From Streptomyces longispororuber (lineage in GTDB: Bacteria; Actinomycetota; Actinomycetes; Streptomycetales; Streptomycetaceae), in contig NZ_JAMOLN010000122.1 of the NCBI RefSeq assembly GCF_024448165.1, positions 1-32,164 on the forward strand: a stretch of DNA of 32,164 nt, given 5' to 3'. A model generated the notes under the pieces. That model did not search any database and was not told the DNA's origin. It worked only from the letters and a program-made list of their open reading frames with translations. The position numbers were made by a program, and so were the translations under genes. Positions within the stretch are counted from its first letter, which is position 1. Every line of letters begins with the position of its first letter. Below are positions 31,265 to 32,164 of this stretch, in pieces.

Positions 31265-32133
31265 GAGGTGCTGTGGAGCCTTTCGCTTCTGCTGTGGTGG
31301 CGGCCCATCGCGCGTGTGCGCAGCCGGCCGGTGAGGGGGTCGGTGTCGATGTCGATGCGGATGCCGTACGTCTCGGAGAGGCGTTCGGGCTGCAGCACGT
31401 CCTCGGGGGTGCCGTCGGCGATGATGCGGCCGGAGCGCAGCAGGGCGATCCGGTCGGCGACGGCGGCCGCCTGGTCGAGGTCGTGCAGGACGACGCCGAC
31501 GGCGATGCCGCCGTCGTCCGCCAGGTCCCGCATCAGGTCGAGGAGTTCGACCTGGTAGCGCAGGTCGAGGTAGGTGGTCGGTTCGTCGAGGAGCAGCACG
31601 CCGGTCTGCTGGGCGAGGCAGCTCGCGAGCCACACGCGCTGCAGCTGACCGCCGGAGAGCTGGTCGACGCCGCGGTCGGCGAGGGCGTCCACGCCGGTCA
31701 GGGCGAGCACGCGGTTCACGACGGCGGTGCCGTCCGGGTCCGTCTGTCCCCAGCGGCCGCGGTAGGGGTAGCGGCCGAACTCGACGACGTCGCGCACGGT
31801 GAGTCCGGCCGGGGTGGGCCGGGACTGCGTCAGGAGCGCGACGCGGCGGGCGAACTGACGGGCGGTGAGGTCGAAGCCGTCGGCGGCGTCGACCGTTCCC
31901 GGGTCGAGGGTCAGGGTGCCGCGGCGAGCCCCCTGCAGCCGCGCGACGGTGCGCAGCAAGGTCGACTTGCCGCTGCCGTTCGGGCCGACGAGGGCGGTCA
32001 CTTCACCGGGCTTGAGGACGAGGGCCGCGTCGTGGACGACGTCGACTCCGTCGTACGACACGGTCACGTGCTCGGCCGACAGTTCGTGACCGCGCGGACG
32101 TGGGGCGCTGCCTGCGCGTTCACCAGATCTCAC
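31261..32133 (-). CDS. Iron-siderophore ABC transporter ATPase
   Basis: A 290-residue FecE/FhuC-type ATPase. Walker A is GPNGSGKST (50-58), the signature is LSGGQLQR, Walker B is VLLLDEPTTYLD and the switch histidine is in VLHDLDQAA. It is first in the operon ATPase, lipoprotein, permease. The chosen start is GTG at 32133; the next in-frame alternatives would cut into the fold. There is no Shine-Dalgarno sequence, because the iron box begins six bases upstream, so a leaderless or nearly leaderless mRNA is likely. The last 20 residues (after RTRAMGRHH) form a basic tail beyond the usual domain. Confidence 0.92.
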   Translation of the reverse strand: MRSGERAGSAPRPRGHELSAEHVTVSYDGVDVVHDAALVLKPGEVTALVGPNGSGKSTLLRTVARLQGARRGTLTLDPGTVDAADGFDLTARQFARRVALLTQSRPTPAGLTVRDVVEFGRYPYRGRWGQTDPDGTAVVNRVLALTGVDALADRGVDQLSGGQLQRVWLASCLAQQTGVLLLDEPTTYLDLRYQVELLDLMRDLADDGGIAVGVVLHDLDQAAAVADRIALLRSGRIIADGTPEDVLQPERLSETYGIRIDIDTDPLTGRLRTRAMGRHHSRSERLHSTS

Positions 32134-32138
32134 GGCGT

Positions 32139-32157
32139 GAAGGTTAGCCTAACCTAA
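32139..32157. promoter_or_regulatory. Iron box (DmdR/IdeR type) of the siderophore uptake operon
   Basis: The 19 bases match the consensus TWAGGTWAGSCTWACCTWA at 18 of 19 positions (only the first base differs). It lies just upstream of the ATPase start at 32133 and should confer repression by iron through a DtxR-family regulator. The promoter continues beyond the window edge. Confidence 0.85.
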
Positions 32158-32164
32158 CCAGGAC

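Noticed and set aside
1..32164. tRNA, rRNA, CRISPR, insertion sequence, attachment site or riboswitch
   Set aside because: No cloverleaf-like segment, regular spacer array, transposase frame, or recognisable riboswitch core was seen on reading both strands; this is by eye only, and covariance-model searches would be decisive.

Overview
The window has very high GC, third-codon-position G/C bias, mostly ATG/GTG starts, many 4-nt start/stop overlaps and long spurious open frames on both strands. Together with the gene content (DUF3040 protein, ROK regulator, sugar ABC transporter without its own ATPase, DmdR/IdeR-type iron boxes) this points to a streptomycete or close relative. It looks like chromosomal accessory metabolism. 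I see no rRNA, tRNA, CRISPR array, insertion sequence or phage gene.

Layout. (a) 1-2001: the 3' end of a DUF3040 gene, convergent with a fused ABC exporter whose upstream region carries an 18-bp perfect palindrome of LacI-operator type. (b) 2176-3669: an iron-box-preceded FprA-type ferredoxin/NADP+ reductase whose ribosome binding site lies in the arm of a long inverted repeat, closed by a 24-bp-stem terminator. (c) 3675-10474: the most interesting block, a leftward nine-gene operon (metal-dependent amidohydrolase, PRD-domain protein, SFCGS glycine-rich protein, DUF4312, DUF4311, DUF4310, DgaE/SelA-like PLP ammonia lyase, HPr, KDPG aldolase) with a divergent IclR regulator. The families match the conserved cluster of unknown function typified by EF_0829-EF_0839 of Enterococcus faecalis, but here an HPr gene is embedded with 4-nt overlaps on both sides. 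I propose that it encodes an unrecognised PTS-like sugar uptake system feeding deacetylation, ammonia elimination and aldol cleavage of an (N-acetylated) amino sugar acid phosphate to pyruvate and glyceraldehyde 3-phosphate.

(d) 10538-21603: a xyloside module. A XylR-type ROK regulator is convergent with a leftward operon xylA, sugar-binding lipoprotein, two permeases and a GH1 beta-glucosidase. Divergent from xylA is xylB followed by a GH31 alpha-xylosidase of YicI type. All glycosidases lack signal peptides, so the module fits import of short alpha-xylosylated oligosaccharides (xyloglucan fragments, isoprimeverose), their cytoplasmic cleavage to glucose and xylose, and conversion of xylose to xylulose 5-phosphate. 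(e) 21751-25573: a membrane protein of unknown function abutting an MMPL/RND transporter tail to tail, with a MarR regulator upstream of the MMPL gene and nested operator-like repeats between them. (f) 25611-28175: single genes (small membrane protein, PEP mutase/isocitrate lyase family enzyme, GNAT acetyltransferase, PrxQ/Bcp peroxiredoxin). (g) 28215-32157: a leftward ferric-siderophore ABC uptake operon (ATPase, lipoprotein, fused double FecCD permease) with an 18/19-match iron box directly in front of the first start codon.

No intergenic stretch exceeds 300 bases; the longest (17568-17840) is the xylA/xylB divergent control region.
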